Part shown: one piece after another, positions 21,294 through 30,107 of the stretch
How positions within the stretch are numbered: position 1 is the stretch's first letter
Layout of the letters: each line of letters begins with the position of its first letter
NCBI GenBank assembly: GCA_035601835.1
Contig: DATNNM010000001.1
Span: 1-59,686, forward strand
Source of the DNA: Candidatus Tumulicola sp.
GTDB lineage: Bacteria; Vulcanimicrobiota; Vulcanimicrobiia; Eremiobacterales; Eremiobacteraceae
Direction of reading: 5' to 3'
DNA: 59,686 bases
Notes under the pieces: model-generated
Told to the model about the DNA's origin: nothing
The model's input: the letters and a program-made list of their open reading frames with translations, nothing else
Databases searched by the model: none
Position numbers and translations under genes: made by a program

Positions 21294-23585
21294 GTGAGAT
21301 CCCTCGCGGCGGAGCCGGTCTACGCCGCGGACGACGGCGAGCCTGGCTACCGTTACCCTATCGACAGACTTCTCAACGGCACGAGCCTCGGCAACCCCGA
21401 AACGTTTCTCAAACTGACCCCGCAAAGCGACGTGGCGGGGTTGTGGAGCGCGCTCGACGATCAGGAGTATTGCGGGCGCTGGGTCACGCACGTCTACGTC
21501 GGCGGTGAACGGTCGCGGGCCATCGAGACGACCTTCCGCCCCGCCTTCCAAGAGACGGCATATAGCTGCGGCGCGCTGTCCGTTCGCAAGCGCACCTTTT
21601 TGCCCATGCTCGGCGAGCACTTGCAAGTGGTCTACCAAGTCGTCGAGGTCGAGAATCCGACCAACGAGCCGTATGACGCGGCCATCATGTGCGACGTGCA
21701 CTACCCGGCGTTCGTGTGGCCGGGCATGTACAAGGTGCCCGACGAGGTGCAGCGGGCCAAGCGCATGGAGAACCGCGAGCAGAACCACGTCATCGTGTCG
21801 ACGACCATCGGCCGCGAGCACGAAGTGCGCGTGTTCGGAGCCGACGCCGAAGTCGTCGCAACCTATGCGGGCGATCGTGGGTTCTCGCGTACCTTCCGCG
21901 CGCACGTGCCGCCGCGCGCGAGCGCGCGCGTGTCCGTGACGATGGTGATCAGCGACAAAGGCGATCGCGCGGCGCTCGCGTCGAACCGCAAAGCGCCGCG
22001 CGCTGACGTCGCGCTCGCGCAGACCGAAGCGTTCTACCGCGACCTGGCGCGCACCGCGGACGTCAAGACGCCGGATCCGCTGATCAATCGCGCGTTTGAT
22101 TGGGCGAAGATCAACACCGTGCGCGTGCAGCACCGCTTTCCCGCCGGCTGGGGATTCACCAATGATCCCTCACAAGACATCGTGGTGGTGCGCGATGCGG
22201 CGTGGTACGCGATGGGATCCGACTATGTCACGCCGCAATTCACGCGCGGAATGATGGATCTGGTGGCCGAGCACGGCATCGAAGACGGCGGCAAGATCAC
22301 CGAATATATCCTCGCGTGCGCCGATCCGCCGGTCAGCGCCGATTACGATCTCAACATCAATGATGACACGCCGCTCATGGTCGGCGCGGTGTATCACCAC
22401 TATGCGGTCACGGGCGATCAGGACGTGCTGGCGCGCTACTGGCCGATGGTGCGCGGGGCGTGCGATTGGATCCTCGCGCAGATCGTGGACGGGCTCGTCT
22501 ATTCGCATTCGCAGGAAGCCAACGTGTGGGGCATCGCGGGCTGGCGCAATATCATCCCGCAAAGCCAGATCAGCGGCACGGTGACGGAGATCAACTGCGA
22601 GTGCTCGTACGCGCTGCGGCTCGCCGCTCGGCTCGCACAGGACGCGGGCGACGGCGCGCGCGCGGAGAGGTACCTGCTCGCCTCCGAGCGCCTTCGCGAT
22701 GAGATCAACCGCCGGCTGATCAGCGACAAACACGGCTTTTACCTCCTCAACATCGACCCCGAAGGCGTGCCGCACCACGACCTCACGGGCGATCAGATCT
22801 TTCCGGTGATTTTCGGCGTCGCCGACCAGACGCGCAAGCGAGCGATTTTGGACCTGCTCTACACCTCGAACTTTTGGACCCCGTTCGGCGTGCGCACGGT
22901 GGCGCGCGGCCAGGAAGAGTACGATCCCGACTACGGTCTGCAGCTCATGGGCGGCGTATGGCCAAATCTGACCGCCTGGGTGGCGTACAGCTCAAAGACA
23001 TATTCGCCGCGCAAACTCACCGCGGGCATGCGCAACATCTGGAAGATCAGCGAAGTCGAGAACCCGCGCGCGTATCAGAACGTCGTGCCGGGGCTGTTCC
23101 CCGAACGGCTGTCGGGCGAGTCATACAAGAGCCGCGGCATGGCGATGAGTCCGTGGATGCCGCCGACGTACGTGTGGCTCACCTTCGAAGGACTGCTGGG
23201 CTTCGAGCCGACCGTCGACGGACTGCGCATCAATCCCCATCTGCCCTCCGACTGGAAATGGGCCGGCGTGCGCAACGTGACGGTGCGCGGCGAGACGATG
23301 TCCTGTTTTTATTACCGGCGCGTGTTGTACACGACGCGGCCGGTGGCATCGCGCAGCAAATGCGTCGTCTTGGACCAGGACGTCAGCGAGCACGTGGAAA
23401 GCGATGCGCCGTTCACGCTGGCGCTTCGCAACGCGGAGCGGACGCTCGTCTTCATCGGGACCGACGAGCCCGGCACGTACCGCGTGACCGTCAAACCGCC
23501 GCTTACGGGCGAGGTCGAACGGCATGAAGTCGTGCTGCGCGCCGGGGACGCGCGCATGCTCGAACTCCGCAAAAAAAGAAAATAA
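21294..23585 (+). CDS. Six-hairpin glycosidase (glycogen-debranching / GH94-like)
   Basis: The 763-residue protein has no signal peptide. The N-terminal ~270 residues look like a beta-sandwich, the middle (about 290-650) an (alpha/alpha)6 barrel, and the C-terminal ~100 a beta domain. Barrel blocks include NDDTPLMVGAVYHHYAVTGD, HSQEANVWGIAGWRN, EINCECSYALRLAARLA and GLQLMGGVWPNLTAWVAYSS, recalling amylo-alpha-1,6-glucosidase and GH94 phosphorylase C-termini. The substrate is unknown; alpha-glucan or envelope glycan are both possible. GTG 21294 directly follows mreB and suggests co-transcription. The family call is at superfamily level only. Confidence 0.72.
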   Translation: MRSLAAEPVYAADDGEPGYRYPIDRLLNGTSLGNPETFLKLTPQSDVAGLWSALDDQEYCGRWVTHVYVGGERSRAIETTFRPAFQETAYSCGALSVRKRTFLPMLGEHLQVVYQVVEVENPTNEPYDAAIMCDVHYPAFVWPGMYKVPDEVQRAKRMENREQNHVIVSTTIGREHEVRVFGADAEVVATYAGDRGFSRTFRAHVPPRASARVSVTMVISDKGDRAALASNRKAPRADVALAQTEAFYRDLARTADVKTPDPLINRAFDWAKINTVRVQHRFPAGWGFTNDPSQDIVVVRDAAWYAMGSDYVTPQFTRGMMDLVAEHGIEDGGKITEYILACADPPVSADYDLNINDDTPLMVGAVYHHYAVTGDQDVLARYWPMVRGACDWILAQIVDGLVYSHSQEANVWGIAGWRNIIPQSQISGTVTEINCECSYALRLAARLAQDAGDGARAERYLLASERLRDEINRRLISDKHGFYLLNIDPEGVPHHDLTGDQIFPVIFGVADQTRKRAILDLLYTSNFWTPFGVRTVARGQEEYDPDYGLQLMGGVWPNLTAWVAYSSKTYSPRKLTAGMRNIWKISEVENPRAYQNVVPGLFPERLSGESYKSRGMAMSPWMPPTYVWLTFEGLLGFEPTVDGLRINPHLPSDWKWAGVRNVTVRGETMSCFYYRRVLYTTRPVASRSKCVVLDQDVSEHVESDAPFTLALRNAERTLVFIGTDEPGTYRVTVKPPLTGEVERHEVVLRAGDARMLELRKKRK

Positions 23586-23593
23586 ATCCTTGG

Positions 23594-23619
23594 TGTAGTG
23601 CCGGAGCTTTAGCTCCGGA
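23594..23619 (+). repeat. Type A palindromic repeat with compensatory change
   Basis: The copy reads TGTAGTGCCGGAGC, loop TTTA, GCTCCGGA. Compared with the common form, one G in the left arm is A and the paired C in the right arm is T, so the stem is preserved. It lies eight bases after the glycosidase stop and before the stop of a convergent small gene. Confidence 0.85.
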
Positions 23620-23629
23620 GCCCCGGAAG

Positions 23630-23815
23630 TCAGCCCCTGATCAGCTTGACGATGTGCGCGCTGACCTTGAGCAGGCGATAGCGCGCGTTTTGCACGCGGG
23701 TGCGTGCGCGGCTGTGGAGCTCGCGGCCGATGGCCAGCGGTATGAGCGCGGCAGAGGTGGCCGCAAAGATAAGAGCGAGACCGGCGTAGAAGAGTTGCTC
23801 TCGGATGCGACCCAT
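23630..23815 (-). CDS. Small single-span membrane protein, unknown
   Basis: The frame encodes 61 residues starting MGRIREQ, with one hydrophobic span (about residues 10-28, FYAGLALIFAATSAALIPLAI) followed by a strongly basic segment rich in Arg. Its function is not recognised. ATG 23815 is chosen because the longer frame (to 23881) would overlap the divergent Sua5 gene. A weak GAGTGAG precedes the start. It may be a real small inner-membrane protein, but coding evidence is limited to the clear hydrophobic helix in a properly started frame. Confidence 0.45.
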   Translation of the reverse strand: MGRIREQLFYAGLALIFAATSAALIPLAIGRELHSRARTRVQNARYRLLKVSAHIVKLIRG

Positions 23816-23862
23816 GCTCACTCGATTGGCCGCGACCGCACAAGCGGCCTTCACCGGATGAA

Positions 23863-24519
23863 ATGCCCGCTCGGCGCACACTGCGCGTAAACGGCCTGCC
23901 CGATGCGGGCGCGCTTCGCGACGCGGCGGCGTGCGTGGCCGGCGGCGGCATTCTCATTTTTCCCACCGATACCGTGTACGGCATCGGTTGCGATCCCGAC
24001 GACTTCCAAGCGGTCGCCGCGATTTTCTCCGCCAAGCGCAGAGCGGCGCATAAGCCGCTTGCCGTACATGTCGCCGAGCCGGACGAGGCGCGATTGTTCG
24101 CGCGCGTGCTGACCGTGGCCGCTGAGAGGCTCATGCACACGCTGTGGCCCGGTCCGCTGGCGATCGTCGTCGAGCGAGCGCCCGGTCGTGCCGCAGCCGC
24201 TGCATGCGATGGAGCGACGCTTTCGCTGCGCTGCCCTGACGACGCCGCATGCGCGAGCATTTTGCGTGCGACCGGTCCGCTTGCTGCGACGTCCGCGAAC
24301 TTTTCGGGGAAAGCAGCGTTTACAGGAAAGAGTGAAGATGAGAGCATGCTGCCCGACGCCGACCTCGCGATCATCACAGGTCCGACTCGCGGCGGCCGAG
24401 AAAGCACCGTCCTCGATTGCACGAGCAATGCCGTCCGGGTGCTCCGCCACGGAGCACTTGAAGAAGCGCAGATTTCACGCGCCCTCGCAGGCTGCGAGGG
24501 CGTTTCGTTGGTGACGTAG
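23863..24519 (+). CDS. Sua5/YciO/YrdC threonylcarbamoyl-AMP synthase
   Basis: The 218-residue protein makes L-threonylcarbamoyl-AMP from threonine, bicarbonate and ATP for the t6A37 tRNA modification. The YrdC domain fills the whole length. It has FPTDTVYGIGC (about 32-42), the KRRAAHKPLAVHV ATP/threonine-binding strip and PLAATSANFSGK near residue 145. There is no C-terminal Sua5 domain, so the TsaC/YrdC form fits best. ATG 23863 lies 47 bases from the divergent small membrane protein. Confidence 0.9.
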   Translation: MPARRTLRVNGLPDAGALRDAAACVAGGGILIFPTDTVYGIGCDPDDFQAVAAIFSAKRRAAHKPLAVHVAEPDEARLFARVLTVAAERLMHTLWPGPLAIVVERAPGRAAAAACDGATLSLRCPDDAACASILRATGPLAATSANFSGKAAFTGKSEDESMLPDADLAIITGPTRGGRESTVLDCTSNAVRVLRHGALEEAQISRALAGCEGVSLVT

Positions 24520-24559
24520 ACTGATTTTCAAAAAGATCCACTACCGGTTCGCTTCCGCA

Positions 24560-26305
24560 GTGTTGCTCGCGCTGACGGTCGTTGCGGCGCCTGCGGTCGC
24601 CGATATCGGCAGCGTTCGCATCGGCCGTTTCACGGTGGAGTTCAGCAGCGCGAACCTCAACCTCAAGAGCGGCGATTTCACCATCACCGGCGGACTCAAA
24701 GGCCACAGCAGCGACGGCGACTTCAGCGCCGACCGCGCCTTCGGGAATCGCGAGCGCAAGCAGATAACGTTGGTGGGTCACGTCGTCGCGCACCGGCACG
24801 GCGCGGGTTTTGGATCCCAACCCGTCGTCCTGACGAGCGATACGGCGGAAATCGATGAGAACCTGCGCCGCTACAGCGCGTCGGGAAACGTTCTAGCGGT
24901 CGAGGGCGCTCGCTCGATGAGCGCCGCGCGCATCACCATGGACGACGCCTCTCACCTCGTCACCTTGAGCGGCGGAGTGCACGTGTCTCAGCCGCCGGGA
25001 AACACGGTCGACACCGACACGATCGTGTATCATGACGACACCGGCGACATCATCATCCCGGGTCCGCTGCGCGGCTCGTCATCAGATGCCGACTTCCGCG
25101 CTGACCGCGCGCTCGGGAATCTCTCGCGCGACGAGCTGACGCTCATCGGGAACGTGGTCGCGCATACCAGCGGCGGCGGCAAGCCCGGCGAGGAGACGCA
25201 GCCGCTCACGGTACAAGCCGACCAAGTGCGCATGGAATCGGCCGTCAAACGATTCAGCGCCATCGGGCACGTGCGCGTCACCCAAGAGGGAAAGCCGGCG
25301 CCCGGCGCCACCACGACCGGTGCGCGAACGCTTGAGACCGAGAACGTCACGTACAATACCGACAGTGGCGACATCAAGGCTCCGGGCGAAGTGCGCGGTG
25401 AAGTCGACCAAGGCGCCTTTCGCGCCGATTCGGTCAGCGGCAACACGCGAACCCAGGAGTTCGATCTCGTCGGTCACGTCAAGGTGACGCGTACGCGCGC
25501 GACGGCCAAGAAGGCCTCGGCCTCAAAGCCCGTGACGTTGACGGCCGATCGCCTGCACGTCGCGCAGCGCAAGAAGCTCTACCTCGCGACCGGCAACGTC
25601 AAACTGATCCAAACCGATCGAACTATCGGCGCGCCGAGGATGACGCTCAATGACGTCAGCCACGTGGCGACCCTGACCGGTGGAGTCCACGCCGCGCAGG
25701 CGCCTGATCGCGTCGCCGACACCTCCCAGGTGAGCTATCACACCGATTCAGGCGATTTCGTGGTGCCGACCGAAATCACCGGGCACTCGAAGACCGACAC
25801 GTTTCGCGCGGACCGCGCTTTCGGCAACGCCGCCAAGAACGTCTACACCCTGGAGGGCCATGTCAAACTCCAGCGCAGCGGCGGATTCGGCCAGGCTGAC
25901 AGCTCGAGGCAGGCGACCGCGCTCGAGTGCGAGCGCTTTCGCATCGACGCCGCGGCCAAGATCTATACGGCCACCGGAAGCCCGAAGCTGACGCAGGGCC
26001 AACGCACGCTCAGCGGGCAGATCATCACGCTCGATGACAATACGCATCTGGTCCACGTCACGGGCGGAGCACATGCCGAACAGCCGCCCAACAGAAAATT
26101 CGATGCGCCGGAACTTGTCTACGACACCCAGACCGACAACTTCAAAGCGGTCGGAGGCGTGACCGTCACGTTCCCGGTGCAGCGCGCAACGCCGACGCCC
26201 ACGCCCACTCCGGCGCCCAAGGGAAAGAAGGGCGCCACGCCGGCATCGTCTGCGACGCCCGCGCCGTCGCCGACGGCAGCCGCTACTTCGTCACCCTCTC
26301 GATAG
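24560..26305 (+). CDS. Multi-repeat LptA/OstA-like periplasmic protein
   Basis: The protein of at least 581 residues is a chain of OstA/LptA-like beta modules. Four full units and one partial unit share the pattern TxSGDxxxPGxxxG, then a DFRADRA-type block with GN, then an LxGxV strand, with spacing of about 120 residues. LptA proteins form a beta-jellyroll slide that carries lipopolysaccharide across the periplasm, so this may be a covalent version of such a bridge; that is inference. The C-terminus is a Pro/Thr/Ala-rich tail. GTG 24560 is the first standard start, but the upstream codons from ATT 24524 (FKKIHYR...) would complete a textbook signal peptide cut at AVA-D, so translation may begin there or at CTG 24521. 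Confidence 0.78.
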   Translation: MLLALTVVAAPAVADIGSVRIGRFTVEFSSANLNLKSGDFTITGGLKGHSSDGDFSADRAFGNRERKQITLVGHVVAHRHGAGFGSQPVVLTSDTAEIDENLRRYSASGNVLAVEGARSMSAARITMDDASHLVTLSGGVHVSQPPGNTVDTDTIVYHDDTGDIIIPGPLRGSSSDADFRADRALGNLSRDELTLIGNVVAHTSGGGKPGEETQPLTVQADQVRMESAVKRFSAIGHVRVTQEGKPAPGATTTGARTLETENVTYNTDSGDIKAPGEVRGEVDQGAFRADSVSGNTRTQEFDLVGHVKVTRTRATAKKASASKPVTLTADRLHVAQRKKLYLATGNVKLIQTDRTIGAPRMTLNDVSHVATLTGGVHAAQAPDRVADTSQVSYHTDSGDFVVPTEITGHSKTDTFRADRAFGNAAKNVYTLEGHVKLQRSGGFGQADSSRQATALECERFRIDAAAKIYTATGSPKLTQGQRTLSGQIITLDDNTHLVHVTGGAHAEQPPNRKFDAPELVYDTQTDNFKAVGGVTVTFPVQRATPTPTPTPAPKGKKGATPASSATPAPSPTAAATSSPSR

Positions 26306-26699
26306 CGGTGAGGTCGCGCACATCTTGCGGCTGCGGGGCCCCGTTGTGAAACGAGAAGTTGCCGACGAACGGCCTTTGCACTTTCATCCAGGATCGCGAC
26401 TTTGAGATGTCGGCAGCGCCGTCGAGCATGAAGAACGCCATCTTGACGCGCTGCGCTCCGACCGCGCCGGTTCCGGGCATTTTGTACGCCGAGTAGCGCG
26501 CCTTGTAGAAGGCGACGACCTGTTCGAACGAATCGGTGCTCGTCCAGACCCCTACGTGCGTACCCGGCGCCAGCTTCTCCGCCTGTTTGGCCGAGGCCAC
26601 ATCGGGTTTGGAATGAGGATAGGGGACGAAGCTTTTGGCGGCTGCCAACGCAGCGGCCGGCAAGAGCGCGCATAGAACCAAAGCGGCAAGTAAACGCAT
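26283..26699 (-). CDS. Secreted hypothetical protein
   Basis: The 138-residue protein has a clear Sec signal (MRLLAALVLCALLPAAALA, cut near 19). The mature part is a small domain with SFVPYPHSKP, a VVAFYKARY helix and a KMAFFMLDG strand. No family is recognised with confidence; the FYKARY segment resembles small periplasmic domains found beside lipid or envelope genes. It overlaps the LptA-like gene tail to tail by 23 bases and is followed by rarA further left on the complementary strand map, 18 bases apart. The start is supported by GAGGAGG on the minus strand just upstream. Confidence 0.75.
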   Translation of the reverse strand: MRLLAALVLCALLPAAALAAAKSFVPYPHSKPDVASAKQAEKLAPGTHVGVWTSTDSFEQVVAFYKARYSAYKMPGTGAVGAQRVKMAFFMLDGAADISKSRSWMKVQRPFVGNFSFHNGAPQPQDVRDLTAIERVTK

Positions 26700-26717
26700 G
26701 ACGTCCTCCTCGGATGG

Positions 26718-27998
26718 TTATGGTTCGAAAATAGTCCGGTCTTTCAATGCATCGGGCAGATGCTGCTGTTCGACGACGGCGCCTTCGAAATCATGCGCGT
26801 ATTTGTAATCTTTGCCGTAGCCGAGCTTCTTCATGAGATTCGTGGCGGCATTGCGAAGGTGCAGCGGCACGGGCAACGTGCCCGTTTCTTCGATAGCCTC
26901 GACCGCCTTGGCGTACGCGCGAAGGCCCGAGTTGCTCTTGGGCGCGAGCGCGAGATAGAGCGTCGCCTCGACCAGCGGCAGCATCGCCTCAGGCATGCCG
27001 ATCGCGTGCGTGGCGTAGTGCGCTCCAGTCGCGACCTGCAAGGCCTGCGGATCCGCTAAGCCGACGTCTTCGGCGGCGAGAATCACGATGCGGCGAGCGA
27101 GGAACATCGGGTCCTCGCCCGCCTCGAGCATCCGCGCGAGCCAATACACGGCTGCGTGCGGGTCGCTGCCGCGAACCGACTTGATGAACGCCGAGATGAG
27201 ATCGTAATGCTCGTCGCCCGCCCGATCGTAGCGCAGCGCGCGGCGCTGCATGGCCTCTTCGACGTCGTGGGCGTTCAGCAGCGTGGCGCCGCGACCGGCG
27301 GCGATCTCGACGGCGAGCTCCAACGCGTTCAAGCCCGAGCGCGCATCGCCGTCCGCCAACGCGATCAAACGCGCGCGCGCGTCGGGATCGAGCGTGACTA
27401 GGCCGGCCAGCCCACGGACTGGATCGGCGATCGCGCGATCCACGATCGTGCCGATCTCTTGATCCGTCAGCGCTTTCAAGACGAACACGCGGCTGCGCGA
27501 CAGTAGCGCGTTGATGACCTCGAACGACGGATTCTCCGTCGTGGCGCCGATGAGCGTGATGTCGCCCCGCTCGACGTGCGGCAGCACCGCGTCCTGCTGC
27601 GCTTTGTTGAAGCGGTGGATCTCGTCGATGAACGCGATGGTCTGCCCGCGGCCGGCCGAGCGCGCACGCTTCGCATCGGCCACGATGCGCCGCAGATCGG
27701 CGACGCCTGCGGTGACCGCGGACAAACCGACGAAACGGGAGCGCACCGCCGCGGCGATCACGCGCGCGAGCGTCGTCTTGCCGCTGCCGGGCGGTCCCCA
27801 CAGGATCATCGAGGGGATCTTTCCTTGCGCGACGGCTGCGCGCAACGCCGTGCCTTGCCCTACGATGTGCTCTTGGCCGACGAATTCTTCGAGCGTACGC
27901 GGGCGCATGCGCGCGGCGAGCGGCGCGCCCGGCGGGAGCGGCTCATCGCGCTCGCCGAACGGCGCGTCGATCGGAAACAGCGCAGGTTCATCGGACAT
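26718..27998 (-). CDS. rarA: Replication-associated recombination protein A (AAA ATPase)
   Basis: The 426-residue cytosolic AAA+ ATPase belongs to the RarA/MgsA/WRNIP1 clamp-loader-like family that acts at stalled replication forks. It has the family entry motif MRPRTLEEFVGQEH, Walker A GPPGSGKT (about 69-76), Walker B IAFIDEIHRF, sensor-1 GATTENPSFEV and the C-terminal tetramerisation domain with DPHAAVYWLARML. Length is typical. It is divergent from the cysteine desulfurase gene, with 73 bases between their starts. Confidence 0.95.
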   Translation of the reverse strand: MSDEPALFPIDAPFGERDEPLPPGAPLAARMRPRTLEEFVGQEHIVGQGTALRAAVAQGKIPSMILWGPPGSGKTTLARVIAAAVRSRFVGLSAVTAGVADLRRIVADAKRARSAGRGQTIAFIDEIHRFNKAQQDAVLPHVERGDITLIGATTENPSFEVINALLSRSRVFVLKALTDQEIGTIVDRAIADPVRGLAGLVTLDPDARARLIALADGDARSGLNALELAVEIAAGRGATLLNAHDVEEAMQRRALRYDRAGDEHYDLISAFIKSVRGSDPHAAVYWLARMLEAGEDPMFLARRIVILAAEDVGLADPQALQVATGAHYATHAIGMPEAMLPLVEATLYLALAPKSNSGLRAYAKAVEAIEETGTLPVPLHLRNAATNLMKKLGYGKDYKYAHDFEGAVVEQQHLPDALKDRTIFEP

Positions 27999-28071
27999 CG
28001 TCAGCAGGGCTTCGCGCGCAGGCGCTCCAGACCCCGCGGCGAAGCGTGGTCAAGCGACCCGGAGACTAAGC

Positions 28072-29241
28072 TTGAAGACGGTTTATCTGGACAACGCAGC
28101 CACTACCGCCGTGCGCCCGGAAGCGCTCGAGTCGATGCTGCCGTTGCTGCGCGGCGATTTCGCCAACCCCTCGAGCGCGCACGCGAGCGGACAGCGCGCG
28201 CGCAACGCTCTCGATCAAGCGCGCCTAAAAACCGCTCGCGCGCTAGGCGCCGCCCCCAAAGAGATCGTGTTCACCGGCGGCGGCTCCGAAGCGGTTTGCT
28301 TGGCGCTTTTCGGCATCGTCGAAGCGCATGGGGTTCAGCGTCTCATCACGAGCGCGATCGAGCACCATGCCGTGCTGCACGCGGCGGATGCGTTGCGCGA
28401 GCGAGGCGTGATCGTCAGCGTGTTGCCGGTGAATCGCGATGGGTTTGTCGAGGTGGGAACGCTGGAGCAAGCGCTCGATGAGGGCACGTCTCCACCAACG
28501 CTCGTCAGCATCATGCACGCCAACAATGAGATCGGTACCATTCAAGACGTGAACGCGCTCGCGAAGCTGGCGCACGCGCGCGGAGCGTTTTTCCATACCG
28601 ATGCCGTTCAAAGCGTGGGCCATATCGAATTGGACGTCCGTGCGCTCGGCGTCGATGCGCTTTCGCTCAGCGCGCACAAATTCGAGGGGCCGAAAGGCGT
28701 CGGCGCTCTTTACGTGCGCGAGGGCATGCGCGTCACGCCGCGTGTCTATGGCGGCGGCCAAGAGAGCGGCATGCGCGCGGGCACCGAAAATGTCGCCGGC
28801 ATCGCCGGCCTTGCGGTCGCGCTTGACCTCGCGGTTCAAGAGCTCGCGAGCGAGCGGCCGCGCATCGAGGCGCTGCGCGATCGGCTCATCGACGGAGTGC
28901 TCAAGAGCATTCCCGGCGCGGCTCTCAACGGATCCCGCGAGCGGCGCCTTCCGAACAACGCGAATCTTCGCTTCGATCGCATCGAAGCCCACACGCTGGT
29001 ACTGGGTCTCGACGTCGCGGGTTTCGAAGCTTCGACCGGAAGCGCGTGCACGTCCGGGTCGCTTGACCCCTCGCACGTGTTGACCGCGATCGGCACCTCG
29101 GGTCCGGCGGCGCGGGGCGCGCTTCGCTTTTCGCTCGGTCGCCAAACACAACCCCAAGACATCGACCGTTTACTCGACGTCCTGCCGGGTATCATAAGTA
29201 AGTTGCGTGCGCTCTCTCCGGTCCTCACCGTCGCCGGTTAG
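28072..29241 (+). CDS. Cysteine desulfurase (NifS/IscS family)
   Basis: The 389-residue PLP enzyme mobilises sulfur from cysteine for Fe-S clusters or tRNA thiolation. The PLP lysine lies in SLSAHKFEGPKG (Lys about 203), the substrate-sensing HHA block is at SAIEHHAVLH, and the active Cys is in GSACTSGSLDPSHVL (Cys about 326). The sequence thus fits the class I IscS/NifS type. TTG 28072 is supported by GGAG a few bases upstream and puts YLDNAATT near the start, as in homologs. No iscU or mnmA is adjacent, so the acceptor is unknown. A Sec-containing enzyme later in the window makes selenium delivery another possible use. Confidence 0.93.
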   Translation: MKTVYLDNAATTAVRPEALESMLPLLRGDFANPSSAHASGQRARNALDQARLKTARALGAAPKEIVFTGGGSEAVCLALFGIVEAHGVQRLITSAIEHHAVLHAADALRERGVIVSVLPVNRDGFVEVGTLEQALDEGTSPPTLVSIMHANNEIGTIQDVNALAKLAHARGAFFHTDAVQSVGHIELDVRALGVDALSLSAHKFEGPKGVGALYVREGMRVTPRVYGGGQESGMRAGTENVAGIAGLAVALDLAVQELASERPRIEALRDRLIDGVLKSIPGAALNGSRERRLPNNANLRFDRIEAHTLVLGLDVAGFEASTGSACTSGSLDPSHVLTAIGTSGPAARGALRFSLGRQTQPQDIDRLLDVLPGIISKLRALSPVLTVAG

Positions 29242-29245
29242 CCGT

Positions 29246-29267
29246 GGGGCAGGCAGGTAGCCGCCCC
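29246..29267 (+). terminator. Possible hairpin after the cysteine desulfurase
   Basis: GGGGC-A-GGC pairs with GCC-GCCCC around a five-base AGGTA loop, giving eight pairs with one bulged A. It starts five bases after the stop codon. No run of T follows, so if it ends transcription it is not a classic intrinsic terminator. Confidence 0.4.
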
Positions 29268-29308
29268 TCCAAGAATCAGTCAAGCCCTCGGAGGCCTGAA
29301 CCGACGTC

Positions 29309-29758
29309 GTGACCTCACAAGACTTCATGTGGCTTGCCATCGGGCTAGCCAGCCTCATCATCGCGGGAGCGCTTGCTTTCGCGTTGGTCCGCTTCGCAGC
29401 GGTGCTCGGTCGTGCCGACGAAGCGCTCGGCAAAGCCGAGGAGAAGCTGGACAAACTCGAACCGCAGCTGACGCAAGCCCTCGGGCATGTCAGCGGCATC
29501 GCGGCCAACGTGGACACGATGGTCGGACGCGTGAACAAGATCACCGAGGTCGCAGAAAAAACCGTCGGCGTCGTCGCGAAGACCGCCGACGCCGCGCAAC
29601 AAACCATCACGCCCGCGGTCGTCCGCTTCGTCGGGGTTCTGGCCGGGGTAAGCGAAGGTGCGCGGGCATTTTTCAGCTCGCGACAGAAAAACGGACCGAC
29701 GAGCAAGCCCGGCCCAACGAAATCGCCGGGCGCTTCACGGACGGATTCAGGAGAATAG
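29309..29758 (+). CDS. DUF948-like membrane-anchored coiled-coil protein
   Basis: The 149-residue protein has one N-terminal membrane helix (about 7-30) and then an amphipathic coiled coil (GRADEALGKAEEKLDKLEPQ and following heptads), ending in a Ser/Pro/Lys-rich tail. This matches the DUF948 group of small envelope proteins that commonly precede YtxH-domain genes. The function is not known. GTG 29309 is 16 bases after GGAGG, which is a long spacing, so the exact start is uncertain. The next gene begins four bases after the stop. Confidence 0.75.
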   Translation: MTSQDFMWLAIGLASLIIAGALAFALVRFAAVLGRADEALGKAEEKLDKLEPQLTQALGHVSGIAANVDTMVGRVNKITEVAEKTVGVVAKTADAAQQTITPAVVRFVGVLAGVSEGARAFFSSRQKNGPTSKPGPTKSPGASRTDSGE

Positions 29759-29762
29759 GACA

Positions 29763-30107
29763 ATGGATAACGATCGCACAAGCTCCGGCATCGGCTTTCT
29801 TTCCGGGTTGGTGCTCGGCGCGTTCGCCGGCGCGATTCTCGCAATCGTGCTGACGCCGCAGAGCGGTCAGGAAACTCGTGATTTGATCATGGGGAAGGCG
29901 CAGGAAGCGAAGGGCAAGGCTCTCGATATGGCGTCCGACCTCAAGGATCTCGCCAACGATCTGGCCGAGGATCTACGCAAACAAGCCGATGATCTGGCCA
30001 AAAAGACCCGCGACACGTACGAAACGGCGCGCACGCGCGTGAACGACGCGCTGCAGACCGGCAAGAACGCCGCCAAGTCGAAAATCGACGATCTGAAGAA
30101 TGGCTAA
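29763..30107 (+). CDS. YtxH-domain protein
   Basis: The 114-residue protein has a glycine-rich N-terminal membrane helix (about 9-30, GFLSGLVLGAFAGAILAIVLTP) followed by the short QSGQETR motif typical of YtxH, and then a Lys/Asp/Ala-rich amphipathic helix. YtxH genes in Bacillus belong to the general stress regulon, and here an RsbV/RsbW/sigma set follows directly. ATG 29763 has AGGAGAATAGGA upstream. The end overlaps the antagonist gene by eight bases. Confidence 0.85.
   Translation: MDNDRTSSGIGFLSGLVLGAFAGAILAIVLTPQSGQETRDLIMGKAQEAKGKALDMASDLKDLANDLAEDLRKQADDLAKKTRDTYETARTRVNDALQTGKNAAKSKIDDLKNG

Noticed and set aside
27511-28071. Extension of the cysteine desulfurase frame into rarA
   Set aside because: It is antisense shadow of rarA; homologs begin with the YLDNAATT block just after TTG 28072.
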